This document shows, piece by piece, positions 1-7,112 of a stretch of DNA of 16,841 bases; position 1 is the stretch's first letter, and every line of letters starts with the position of its first letter. The stretch is taken from positions 3,757 to 20,597 of the forward strand of contig VBGQ01000037.1 of NCBI GenBank assembly GCA_005882055.1. The letters are read 5' to 3'. The stretch is from Chloroflexota bacterium (GTDB lineage Bacteria > Chloroflexota > Limnocylindria > QHBO01). The notes beneath the pieces are model-generated. The model was not told the origin of the DNA and searched no databases. It was given only the letters and a program-made list of their open reading frames with translations. A program made the position numbers and the translations under genes.

Positions 1-310
1 GCCCAGTCACGATATCGTTCCGAAACTTCAGGCCAGCTCCGCGCAGCTTTTCAGCTTCCGCGGCGAGGTCTTCGACGATGAATTCGACGCGGTTCCATCC
101 GCCCGGTCGTGGTCTGGCCCCGTCGGGCATCGGACGCCCGGCGGAACTCGCTGGGCCACTCAAGAGCAAACGGAGCTTGCCCCGAACCACATCGGCAAAA
201 GCCGGGGCTGAGTTTGACCGAACCGTGAACCCGAAGTGCCTGGTATAGAAGTCGACCGCTGCGTCGACGTCGTCGACCATGTAGCGAACGTTGACCATGT
301 CATCGGCCAT
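1..310 (-). CDS. VOC family (glyoxalase/bleomycin-resistance fold) protein, 3' end cut by window
   Basis: 103 residues are visible and the gene runs off the left edge. The opening MADDMVNVRYMVDDVDAAV followed by DFYTRHFGF is the first beta-alpha-beta unit of the vicinal oxygen chelate fold, where a residue of the opening strand and a later Glu usually hold a metal. The later stretch GGWNRVEFIVEDLAAEAEKL looks like the start of the second repeat, and its Glu could be a metal ligand. The start at 310 is supported by a strong Shine-Dalgarno GGAGGT (316-321) five bases upstream. Members act as dioxygenases, isomerases or resistance proteins, and the substrate cannot be inferred here. It lies on the same strand as the PPOX pair upstream, 118 bases away. 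That gap shows no gene and no clear terminator. Family call confident; function unknown. Confidence 0.85.
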   Translation of the reverse strand, partial: MADDMVNVRYMVDDVDAAVDFYTRHFGFTVRSNSAPAFADVVRGKLRLLLSGPASSAGRPMPDGARPRPGGWNRVEFIVEDLAAEAEKLRGAGLKFRNDIVTG

Positions 311-428
311 TCGCGACCTCCAAGCTGGCGAGGCACAGCTTGCTGCGCCTTTTTCCTGAGGGTACGCGGTCTTGACGAAGCCGCAAGCTGCGCATGGCGT
401 CGATCACAAACCTGGCGGCCAACTCCGA

Positions 429-650
429 TTAGTGACCCAGGTCAGGTTCGTGATGCTCGACCCTGACAGTCAGGTTTGGCTTGACCCCGGCCAGCGCCGG
501 CAGGACGTGGTTCAGCACCTGTTCCGCGGTCGCAGGGAAAATCCGCCCCCGCGCCGACTCCTTCACCCAGCCTCCACCGGTGCGGTAGTAACGCTCGGAC
601 GAATTCTTGGCGCTCAGCAAGATCACGTAGCTGTCGTTGCTGAGATTCAT
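429..650 (-). CDS. Small conserved-looking protein of unknown function, 73 aa
   Basis: I do not recognise a named family. The protein is short, soluble and mixed in charge. A central YYRTGGGWVKESARG segment is followed by an amphipathic stretch (TAEQVLNHVLPALAG) and a His-rich end (VEHHEPDLGH). No signal peptide or membrane segment is seen. The main argument that it is real is its position: its ATG overlaps the stop of the upstream PPOX gene in an ATGA arrangement (647-650), which implies translational coupling. It may work with, or simply be co-produced with, the flavoprotein. The opposite-strand reading frames over this region have no family-like sequence. Confidence 0.65.
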   Translation of the reverse strand: MNLSNDSYVILLSAKNSSERYYRTGGGWVKESARGRIFPATAEQVLNHVLPALAGVKPNLTVRVEHHEPDLGH

Positions 651-1048
651 CGCCGGCCGGCGGCCGAACGAACCCGGTCCGGCGTGATCACGAACACCTC
701 ACGCTCGCCGGTCCGCGAATAGGGCCCTCCGGTATAGCGCTGCGACAGCTTGTTGATGAAGGCCAGGCCTTCGTCGGGATGGATGTCCGTCACGCGACCG
801 CTGACCTCGACCCATCGCCACGGGTTCTCCCGGTCGACCACCGACACGGCAGCCTGCGGGTTGAGCCGCCAGGCGCGACCCTTGCGCCCGCCGACCGGTG
901 AGCTCGTGAGCACGTGCTCACCGTCGTAGTCGACCCACATCACGTTGGTCGCGATCCGCCCGCTCGGCGTGAGGCAGGAGACGTGGCCGAGGATATTGGT
1001 AGTCAGGAGATCGACCAGCTCATCCGGAACGGTGTTTTGGTTGGCCAT
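647..1048 (-). CDS. PPOX-class (F420- or FMN-dependent) pyridoxamine 5'-phosphate oxidase-fold protein
   Basis: 133 residues, typical for the short split-barrel PPOX proteins common in F420-producing lineages. The start at 1048 (MANQNTVPDELVDLLTT) is preferred over an upstream extension of about 100 residues, which is Arg/Pro-rich noise. Features include the barrel strands GHVSCLTPSGRIATNVMWV and HVLTSSPVGGRKGRAWRL, and the family-typical segment AAVSVVDRENPWRWVEVSGR followed by DEGLAFINKLSQRY. Such proteins bind F420 or flavin as dimers and reduce small organic substrates; some bind biliverdin or haem instead. F420 preference is inferred from resemblance to the 'PPOX class F420-dependent' group, not from a decisive motif. 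The gene is translationally coupled to the 73-residue gene behind it. A -10-like hexamer lies 7 bases before the ATG (see promoter entry). Confidence 0.85.
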   Translation of the reverse strand: MANQNTVPDELVDLLTTNILGHVSCLTPSGRIATNVMWVDYDGEHVLTSSPVGGRKGRAWRLNPQAAVSVVDRENPWRWVEVSGRVTDIHPDEGLAFINKLSQRYTGGPYSRTGEREVFVITPDRVRSAAGRR

Positions 1049-1055
1049 GCCGGTC

Positions 1056-1085
1056 AGTATCCTTCGACCGCTGCGAGCCACGCAA
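1056..1085 (-). promoter_or_regulatory. Putative leaderless-type promoter of the PPOX gene
   Basis: Read on the minus strand, TTGCGT (1080-1085), an 18-base spacer and GATACT (1056-1061) precede the ATG at 1048 by 7 bases. The transcript could therefore start at or next to the start codon. An AAGGA (1061-1065) about 12 bases upstream of the ATG is a weak alternative ribosome site. Inferred from sequence only. Confidence 0.35.
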
Positions 1086-1132
1086 GCCGACGCCGACCCC
1101 CAAGAAAGGTTCCTCCAACGCCGAGGCGCCGC

Positions 1133-1162
1133 TTGACGAGCTGGAGGTGGCGGGAGTACACC
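1133..1162 (+). promoter_or_regulatory. Possible promoter of the small secreted protein
   Basis: TTGACG (1133-1138), an 18-base spacer and TACACC (1157-1162) would place transcription start near 1169. That leaves a short leader containing the Shine-Dalgarno GGGGAGG (1190-1196) before the ATG at 1204. The -10 is a poor match, so this is tentative. Confidence 0.25.
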
Positions 1163-1203
1163 AATCTTGTTCCGGTTGGGGAAAGCCGTGGGGAGGCTTG
1201 GAC

Positions 1204-1698
1204 ATGAAATGGATTCGATCTGTCGTTTCGAGCGTGGCAGTCGTCCTTGCACTTGCGCCGACCACTGCGTTCGCCAGCACCAACTACCACGAGGCCGTCT
1301 CCGGTATCGAGACGGGCTACCCCTACAGCAATGACAGTTGTCCGGCACCGAAAAGCATCAGCCCGTTTGCCGGTGCGGCCCAGGGAACGATCGACGGTAC
1401 CTTTCAGATCGCGGTCTGCCACACGCAGCTGGATCCCAACGCGGAGATAGTTGGGGGGTCATTCGTGATCACGGGCGGCACAACGACCGTCAGTGGCCAA
1501 TTCGCAACCGGCGGCACCGTGACCCTGGTCGGACAAACCGTCCTCGATGGAACATGCACCCAGACCTACGCGGTCAGCGGCGGCCTGCTGCCGGCTGGAA
1601 AGTTCGCGGGCACGCTGGTCCATTACGGCTCCTGGACCGGGAGCTCGTGCAGCGTCTTCTTCGCCACCATCTCGGGCCGTGCGCTGCTGAAGCTGTAG
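1204..1698 (+). CDS. Small secreted protein, four cysteines, unknown function
   Basis: 164 residues. The start at 1204 is chosen because it gives a clean Sec signal peptide (MKWIRSVVSSVAVVLALAPT then TAFA, cleavage likely after AFA at about residue 24) and has GGGGAGG at 1190-1196. An upstream in-frame ATG at 1147 would bury the signal peptide. The mature part is Gly/Thr/Ser-rich with alternating hydrophobics (GGSFVITGGTTTVSGQFATG), suggesting an all-beta sandwich. It has four Cys (in DSCPAPKS, AVCHTQ, GTCTQT, SSCSVF), enough for two disulfides after export. It ends in a short Leu-rich tail (RALLKL). I do not recognise a named family. It lies 35 bases ahead of the DUF2652 gene, possibly in the same transcript. 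Confidence 0.75.
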   Translation: MKWIRSVVSSVAVVLALAPTTAFASTNYHEAVSGIETGYPYSNDSCPAPKSISPFAGAAQGTIDGTFQIAVCHTQLDPNAEIVGGSFVITGGTTTVSGQFATGGTVTLVGQTVLDGTCTQTYAVSGGLLPAGKFAGTLVHYGSWTGSSCSVFFATISGRALLKL

Positions 1699-1733
1699 CC
1701 GAGTCCTGGCGCTTGTAGGCTGTGGCCTCAGCG

Positions 1734-2828
1734 ATGTCTGCTCGGTCCAGCCAGGGTGCGCTCTTCTCGGGTCTCCAGGAAGGAGCACTCGTGCTCGCCG
1801 ACATCTCCGGCTACTCCAGGTTCGTGGCGCAGACCGAGGTCGACCACAGCTGGTCGATCCTCCACGAGCTGCTCGACACGATGGTGCGCAGCCTCGCCGG
1901 CCGCATGGACGTCTCGCAGGTCGAAGGCGACGCGATCCTATTCATCAGCGGGCTCTCGACGGCCGATGTCATCCGATCCCTGGAGGCAACGTTCGTCGCA
2001 TTTCATCGCCGCCTGCGGGACATGCAAGCGGTCACCACCTGCCCTTGCAGCGCGTGCGCGAACATCGCGATCCTCAAGCTCAAGTTCGTCATCCATCACG
2101 GCAAGTTCTCCCGGCAGCGGCTAGGCAGCGTCGAGCAGCTCCACGGAACGGACGTCATCGTGGCCCATCGACTCCTCAAGAACACAGTCCCCTCGAAGGA
2201 ATATCTGCTCGTCACGGACGCCGTCCTCGAGCGCATCCCGGCCGAGATGCGCTCGCGATTCACTCCCCACACGGAAGAGTTCGACCTGGGCCCAATCTCC
2301 GGCGGTTACGAGGAGATCGCGTACCTCTGGCGGTCGGCCCAGCAGACAGAGCGCAAGCGAGTCCTGCCCGAAGAGGCGATGGTCAACTCCGAGGTGACGG
2401 TGGATGCGCCGCGCCCGTTCGTCTACAAGCTGATGCTGAGGCCGGCGGTCATGGAGCGCTACCTCTTCGCCGACGGCGTCGACGCCGTGGCGGGCGCCCG
2501 CGGTGAGGACCTGGGGAGCGAGTTCCATTGCCACCATGGAGGCAGTCTCGTCAGCATGCGCGTCGTGTCGCTCGAACCTGAGCGGGAGCTGACACTCATC
2601 GCCGACCAGCCGACCACGATGCACATCACGACCCGGCTCAGCGACGCCGGCGACGGCCAGACCAAGGTCAGCCGGTCGTTTCTGTGGGAAGAGCCCGCCG
2701 ATCCCGAGATCGCGCAAGGACTCGGCCAGATGATGGCGGCCATGGTCACGGCAGGCGAGGCGGCGATCAAAGAAGTCTTCGAGGAGAAGGCGGCCGCGGC
2801 TAAGGCTCGGGCTGCATCTCCGGACTGA
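1734..2828 (+). CDS. DUF2652 (class III cyclase-like) N-domain fused to SRPBCC C-domain
   Basis: 364 residues from the ATG at 1734; a GTG at 1722 would add four. The N-terminal half resembles DUF2652, a relative of class III nucleotidyl cyclases. ALVLADISGYSRFV and VEGDAILF carry the two Asp that would be the metal ligands (residues 23 and 66). A CPCSAC cluster precedes LKFVIHHGKF, and then comes LHGTDVIVAHRLLKN. The C-terminal half (from about residue 210) reads like an SRPBCC/START-like hydrophobic-ligand fold: EVTVDAPRPFVYKLML opens it, REL-TLIADQPTTMHITTRL gives central strands, and a long C-terminal helix closes it. Possible roles are sensing a lipid or small ligand and signalling, but cyclase activity is unproven for DUF2652. 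A GTG at 1791 has a better Shine-Dalgarno (GGAAGGAG, 1777-1784) but would cut into the first core strand. The 3' end overlaps the convergent propeller gene by 29 bases. Confidence 0.8.
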   Translation: MSARSSQGALFSGLQEGALVLADISGYSRFVAQTEVDHSWSILHELLDTMVRSLAGRMDVSQVEGDAILFISGLSTADVIRSLEATFVAFHRRLRDMQAVTTCPCSACANIAILKLKFVIHHGKFSRQRLGSVEQLHGTDVIVAHRLLKNTVPSKEYLLVTDAVLERIPAEMRSRFTPHTEEFDLGPISGGYEEIAYLWRSAQQTERKRVLPEEAMVNSEVTVDAPRPFVYKLMLRPAVMERYLFADGVDAVAGARGEDLGSEFHCHHGGSLVSMRVVSLEPERELTLIADQPTTMHITTRLSDAGDGQTKVSRSFLWEEPADPEIAQGLGQMMAAMVTAGEAAIKEVFEEKAAAAKARAASPD

Positions 2829-4059
2829 GCGGAGGGCCGAGCACGGCGTCCTCGAACGCTCGCATCCGCTCGCGCTCCGTCGCCAGGTCTTCCTGCTGCA
2901 GATCGTAAAACGACGGTCCGTCGTCTTCGACCGTCGCGTGCCCTTGACGCCGCCGCGCGTACAGATAGAGGAATAGAGCAGCCGCCATCAGAGGTAGGGC
3001 GAAGACCGACAGCCCACCCACGAACTTGAGCCACTCGGGGGGCGGCTCGCAGGCCGATGGCGCGAAGCTCATCATGCCGGTCGCGCCGGCGGCGTAGACC
3101 AAACCGCGGGCATCGAATGCCGGGGCATGAGCTTTCGGCGTGGCCGCGACCGAGCCGATGAACGTTCCGTCACCGTCGAACACGCCGACCACGCTGTCTT
3201 TGTCGCCATGCGGCGAAGCCACCGCAAAGCGGTCGGAGCTCGGGTCGTAGGTCACGAGGTCGCCGCCGGGGACCGACCGTGTCACCTCTTGTGCGCCGGT
3301 GCGGAGGTTGACCATGGCGACGCTCCCCTTGCATGCAGTGACAGCCAGCTGGCGGGCGGGGTTGATCGCGAGGCCGGACGGACCGCACCCTTTGATGAAG
3401 TAGTTCCTGGACGTCATACCGTCCGCCAGGTCGATCTGCACGAGTGACGAGGTTCCAGGCGTTGTCACGTACAGCTTTCCGTCCACCGGGTTGTATCGAG
3501 GCTGCTCGACCGGGACGTGAAGCGAGTACCACCGGATCACCTGGTTGCTGGTGGTGTCGATGGCGACCACGTCTCCCCCCGATCCCGTGGCGGCGAACAG
3601 CCGCTTGGTCCCGGCGCTGTAGTCGAGCAGGTCGACCTCGGTCGGGTCCGCCTTGATTCGCGTGACGACCTTCATGAAGGTCGGCGACCCGTCGCGGGTA
3701 TCGATCACCGCCACGGCGCCCCCGGTCAGGCCCGCGTACAGGACCTTGGTATCGGGAGCGACTGCTAGCCCGTGCGGCACAGCCCCCACGTCGATCGCCT
3801 GCATGAATCGGGGATTGGCCGTCGATACGTCCACGACGTCGACCTTGTTGTTGGCGCCGTCGGCGAGATAGAGCCGCTGGGCGCCGGGATCGGCGGCGAC
3901 CCCGTCGAACGTCCCGGCCGCGATCGCCGGCATCGGTGCCTGGCGGACCGTCGACTGGCAGCTCGCGCACGCGCCCAGCAGGAACGCCCCGCCGGCAGCC
4001 GCGAGCATCGGCACGACAGCCGTCCAGATGGCGGCAAAGATCGAGCCGACCGGCTTCAT
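2800..4059 (-). CDS. Membrane-anchored YncE/NHL-like beta-propeller protein
   Basis: 419 residues. The hydrophobic N-terminus ends in a lipobox-like LLGAC (Cys31), so it may be a lipoprotein or a signal-anchored protein. Residues about 45-335 consist of repeated blades of the YncE type: GTFDGVAADPGAQRLYLADG, then GLAVAPDTKVLYAGL, YNPVDGKLYVTTPG, GLAINPARQLAVTACKG and YDPSSDRFAVASPHG. A second transmembrane helix at about 346-368 (FVGGLSVFALPLMAAALFLY) is followed by RRRQ and a charged cytoplasmic tail of about 50 residues. The sensor-like propeller is therefore probably outside and the tail inside. Propellers of this class bind proteins or ligands; the partner here is unknown. There is no Shine-Dalgarno before the ATG. 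Anchoring at both ends is unusual (see findings). Confidence 0.8.
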   Translation of the reverse strand: MKPVGSIFAAIWTAVVPMLAAAGGAFLLGACASCQSTVRQAPMPAIAAGTFDGVAADPGAQRLYLADGANNKVDVVDVSTANPRFMQAIDVGAVPHGLAVAPDTKVLYAGLTGGAVAVIDTRDGSPTFMKVVTRIKADPTEVDLLDYSAGTKRLFAATGSGGDVVAIDTTSNQVIRWYSLHVPVEQPRYNPVDGKLYVTTPGTSSLVQIDLADGMTSRNYFIKGCGPSGLAINPARQLAVTACKGSVAMVNLRTGAQEVTRSVPGGDLVTYDPSSDRFAVASPHGDKDSVVGVFDGDGTFIGSVAATPKAHAPAFDARGLVYAAGATGMMSFAPSACEPPPEWLKFVGGLSVFALPLMAAALFLYLYARRRQGHATVEDDGPSFYDLQQEDLATERERMRAFEDAVLGPPLSPEMQPEP

Positions 4060-4112
4060 CTACACGGAAACGTGCCGGTTCTGTGAAGTACGGGGCGCTC
4101 CGGCGCCGGCGG

Positions 4113-4391
4113 CTACCTTTCGGAAGCTTTTCCCGCCGCCACGAGCTCGCGCAGGCGCTCTCTCGTGAAGCGGCCGACAAAGAGAGGCACGAACTGAGGC
4201 ACCTTGGAACCGGCCAGCCGTGCGATGGATTCGTGGGCTACCAGGTCGATCGATTCCTCGGTCAGCTTGCCCACGAACTCGGCCTTGATGGTGCGCACCT
4301 CGGTTTCGATCTGCTTGTCCACGTTCTCGTCGAAGCCAGGCTTCACGGACACACCTCCAACCAACGTCTCCCCGGCAGGCAACCGAATCAT
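4113..4391 (-). CDS. Three-helix-bundle dimerization-domain protein, 92 aa
   Basis: A small, helical, soluble protein. Residues about 20-90 match the pattern of the actinobacterial 'three-helix bundle dimerization domain' proteins: a helix with VRTIKAEFVGKLTEESID, then LVAHESIARLAGSKVPQ, then FVPLFVGRFTRERLREL. The function of that family is not known to me; the fold suggests homodimer formation. The ATG overlaps the stop of the upstream EamA gene (ATGA, 4388-4391), so it is the second gene of a translationally coupled pair. A short inverted repeat behind its stop (4094-4107) is too weak to call a terminator. Family resemblance is moderate. Confidence 0.7.
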   Translation of the reverse strand: MIRLPAGETLVGGVSVKPGFDENVDKQIETEVRTIKAEFVGKLTEESIDLVAHESIARLAGSKVPQFVPLFVGRFTRERLRELVAAGKASER

Positions 4392-5299
4392 AGGGCCTCG
4401 CCGGGCTGAGCCTCGGAGGCCCTCCGGACGGCCTCCGCGGCGGGAGCCGCACGCCTTGTCGCTAGCGTCGAACCGGCCAGCACGAACACAAATCCAACCC
4501 CCATTCCGAGCGTGAAATTCTCATGCAAGACGGTGATGCCCAGGACGGCCGCGACAGCAGGGTTGACGTATGTGATCACCGTGGCGCGCACGGGCCCGAT
4601 CTCCGCGATCAACGCGAAAAACAGGAGAAAGGCGATCGCGGTGCACACCACCGCCAGCACCGCAAGCGACCCGAGAACCGAGGGACTTGGAATCGCATGC
4701 GGCCACTGCAGCGCCGCGGCCGGAGCGTAAGCCAGCGCGCACAACGTGAGTGCGATCCCGATGACGGTGACCGAAGGGACGTCGCTCAGATACCGCGAAA
4801 GGATCGCCGGACCTACCGAGTAACCGATGACGACGAGAGCGATCTCGACGAGCGCGGTGGCATCCGATGCGCGGAGGTCGAAGCCGACGATCAGCGCCAC
4901 ACCGACGAGTCCGAGCAGCAGACCGGACATGCTCGCCAGGCCGAGATGCTCGCGGTTGCCGAGCGCCGTCGCGATCACGACCCCGACCAGAGGAACGGCC
5001 GAGATCAAAAGCCCGGCCAGCGCGCTGGAGATGTTCTGCTCCGCGCTCGAAAGGAAGAACCAGGGAGCCGCGACCTCGACCCCGGCGAACGCGAGCAAGG
5101 CCGGCCACCGGTTTCCGATCGCGCGCCACCCGCCTCGCGCCACCACGAACGGGAGCAGGATCAGTGCGGCCACCGCGGTGCGAACGAACACCAAGGTGGC
5201 GGGCGTGATCTCGCCCACCGCGACACGGATCAGGAGGTAGGGGATGCCCCAGATCACGCACATGGCGGCAAACAGCAAGAGACCGCGACGGGTCTTCAC
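4388..5299 (-). CDS. EamA-family (DMT superfamily) transporter
   Basis: 303 residues with about ten hydrophobic helices in the duplicated 5+5 arrangement of EamA proteins. The first helix carries LLFAAMCVIWGIPYLLIRVA (the family W-G pattern), followed by FVRTAVAALILLPFV. The second half includes TYVNPAVAAVLGITVLHENF, the characteristic 'NP...A...G...L.E' signature near helix 9. EamA proteins export or exchange metabolites such as amino acids and related solutes across the inner membrane; the substrate cannot be told from sequence. The start is GTG at 5299 with no Shine-Dalgarno, but with TAAGTT six bases upstream, consistent with leaderless transcription. It is coupled to the 92-residue gene behind it. 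Confidence 0.92.
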   Translation of the reverse strand: MKTRRGLLLFAAMCVIWGIPYLLIRVAVGEITPATLVFVRTAVAALILLPFVVARGGWRAIGNRWPALLAFAGVEVAAPWFFLSSAEQNISSALAGLLISAVPLVGVVIATALGNREHLGLASMSGLLLGLVGVALIVGFDLRASDATALVEIALVVIGYSVGPAILSRYLSDVPSVTVIGIALTLCALAYAPAAALQWPHAIPSPSVLGSLAVLAVVCTAIAFLLFFALIAEIGPVRATVITYVNPAVAAVLGITVLHENFTLGMGVGFVFVLAGSTLATRRAAPAAEAVRRASEAQPGEAL

Positions 5300-5305
5300 G
5301 ATTGC

Positions 5306-5311
5306 AACTTA
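5306..5311 (-). promoter_or_regulatory. Putative leaderless -10 element of the EamA gene
   Basis: TAAGTT (TAnnnT pattern) sits on the minus strand exactly six bases before the GTG at 5299, and no ribosome site is visible. No convincing -35 element was found at 16-18 bases. The same geometry is seen before the GbsR-like gene. Confidence 0.35.
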
Positions 5312-5401
5312 GCGAATGGGCAGGGGCTTCCGTCGCGACAACTGACGAGGTTAGACTGGCTTAGACGCTCGTCGGCCTCTGTGGGTTGTGGGGGAACATT
5401 C

Positions 5402-7040
5402 ATGACGAAGCTCTCGGCGATTCCTATTGCAGCCGCCTGCGCATTGATTGCCGCGACCACGGCACTCGGCGCGGGAACCGACGTCTTGGTGAGCAGCGGC
5501 AGCCCGCCGGCGCCGTTCTCGCAGAACAAACAGAACGAGCCGGCCATCGCGATCGACGCCAACCACCCCAACGTCCTCGTCTCGGGCAGCAACGACGAAA
5601 TCGACATGGAGGCGTGCAACGCCGGGAACGACACGACCTGTCCATTCACTCAGGGCGTCGGCGTGTCAGGTGTTTATTTCTCGTTCGACTCAGGTCAGAC
5701 CTGGACCCAGCCCACGTACACCGGATGGACCGGGCGCGACTGCCTCGGCACACCGGGAGCGGATGCGGGTTGCACGCCAAACGTCGGATCGATTGGAACC
5801 TTGCCCTGGTACTACGAGAACGGGCTTGTCTCAGATGGTGATCCGGCCGTCGCGTTCGGACCCAAGCCGGTCAACGGCACCTTCAGCTGGGCGAATGGAT
5901 CCCGGCTCTACTACGCCAACCTGACGTCGAACTTCGGCGCCACCCGTTCCGAGGAGGCGTTCAAAGGCTTTGAGGCGATAGCGGTGTCGAGGACGGACAA
6001 CGTCCAGTCGGCAGCCGCGAGCAACAAGGCGGCGTGGATGGCACCGGTGCTCGTCTCGCACCAGTCGACCACGACGTTCTCCGACAAGGAGCAGGTCTGG
6101 GCCGACAACGCATCCGCGAGTCCCTTCTTCGGCCGCGTCTATATCTGCTGGGCCAACTTCGTGGGCCAGGAGAAGGGCAACGCCGCGCCCCTGCACGATC
6201 CGGACCGACAGCCACGGCAACGCTTACGTCTTCGGCGTCGGGACGGTTTCCTCGCAGGGCCATACCGCTTCCGAGCTCGTCTCGATCTCGAACAACGGCG
6301 GTGGAACGTGGTCGGCGCCGCGCCCAGTCGCGGGACCTGTCACGCAACCCGGAATCTTCGACCCGGTCCTCGGACGGCCGACGATCGACGGCATCGCCGG
6401 TGCGCGCAGCGACCTTGCTCCCGGGCCCAGCGTGGACATCGCCAACGGCGCCCCGACCGGCGCTGACGCGACCAACCGCATAGTCCTGACCTACGTCAGC
6501 GGCAACATCGCGGCGCCGCACGTTTACTTCACCGAATCGACCAACGGCGCGGCGACCTGGACGGCGCCAGTTGCCATCGAGAGCGCGGGCGATCGCGGTT
6601 ACTACACCGCGCCGGCCATCTCCCCGAACGGCACCGACGTCTACGTCGTCTACAACGCATTCACGACCCCCTATCGCAACGACACGACGAGCGCGCGCAA
6701 CCTGGTCGGTGTTGTCCTGCACGCGGACGTCGCGGGAGCATCGACCGGAGCGTTCAGCGAGGTTCACCGCGGCGCGGACGGTGACCCGCGCAGCTCCAGC
6801 CAGAACAACCTGGTCGGCGAGTTCCTGGGCGACTACGTCTACGCCGCCGCGACCCGCACGTACGGCGCGGCCGTCTGGAACGACTCGCGCAGCGGCGCCG
6901 ACTGCTCCGCGATGGACGCGTGGCGGATGTCGCTGCGGACGGGGAGCACCGTCGCCAGGCCCGCCCCCCAGCAGGACTGCGCACCGACCTTTGGCGACTC
7001 CGACATCTTCGGCGGCGCGTACGCCGACCCGACTCCCTAG
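5402..7040 (+). pseudogene. Secreted Asp-box beta-propeller (sialidase-like) gene, interrupted by a frame break near 6185-6200
   Basis: The first part opens with a signal peptide (MTKLSAIPIAAACALIAATT, cleavage near residue 23), preceded by GGGGGAA (5388-5394). It then reads NEPAIAIDANHPNVLVSGSN, an Asp-box SFDSGQTW (residues 94-101), SDGDPAVAFGP and a segment ending RVYICWANFVGQEKGN. That frame then becomes Arg-rich noise and stops at 6466. The next frame (+1) picks up as CTIRTDSHGNAYVFG and continues through two more Asp-box-like motifs (SNNGGGTW, STNGAATW) to the stop at 7040. Both parts clearly belong to one exo-alpha-sialidase/BNR-type secreted propeller. A stretch normally lying between 'GN.APL' and '(G)CTIRTD' appears to be missing, so a deletion is more likely than a single-base slip. 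Glycan binding or hydrolysis is only inferred; catalytic residues of true sialidases are not evident. Confidence 0.8.
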
Positions 7041-7049
7041 CGATGCGAC

Positions 7050-7073
7050 GAGGGGGCGCGCAAGCGCCCCCTC
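7050..7073 (+). terminator. Perfect 10-bp hairpin with GCAA tetraloop after the sialidase-like gene
   Basis: GAGGGGGCGC (7050-7059), loop GCAA (7060-7063) and GCGCCCCCTC (7064-7073) form a perfect stem ten bases after the stop at 7040. The loop is a stabilising GNRA type. No U-tract follows, so it may be a U-less terminator or an mRNA 3'-end stabiliser. Confidence 0.6.
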
Positions 7074-7112
7074 AACTCAAGTAGGCGCCGCCCCGGGCCC
7101 GTTTTCTAGGTG

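Noticed and set aside
1112..1150. Possible third copy of the palindromic repeat (CCTCCA ... TGGAGG then TGGCGGG)
   Set aside because: Only one weak arm pair with a 24-base loop, and no second hairpin follows.
1777..1793. GTG at 1791 as start of the DUF2652 gene (good Shine-Dalgarno GGAAGGAG)
   Set aside because: It would remove part of the first core strand before ADISGY; kept only as an alternative.
4094..4107. GGCGC-TCCG-GCGCC hairpin as terminator of the three-helix-bundle gene
   Set aside because: Only five pairs, no T-run, and such short stems are expected by chance at this GC content.
4523..5401. Plus-strand reading frame running into the sialidase-like gene from within EamA
   Set aside because: It is antisense to a clear EamA transporter and rich in Arg/Asp/Gly typical of shadow frames; the signal peptide at 5402 marks the real start.
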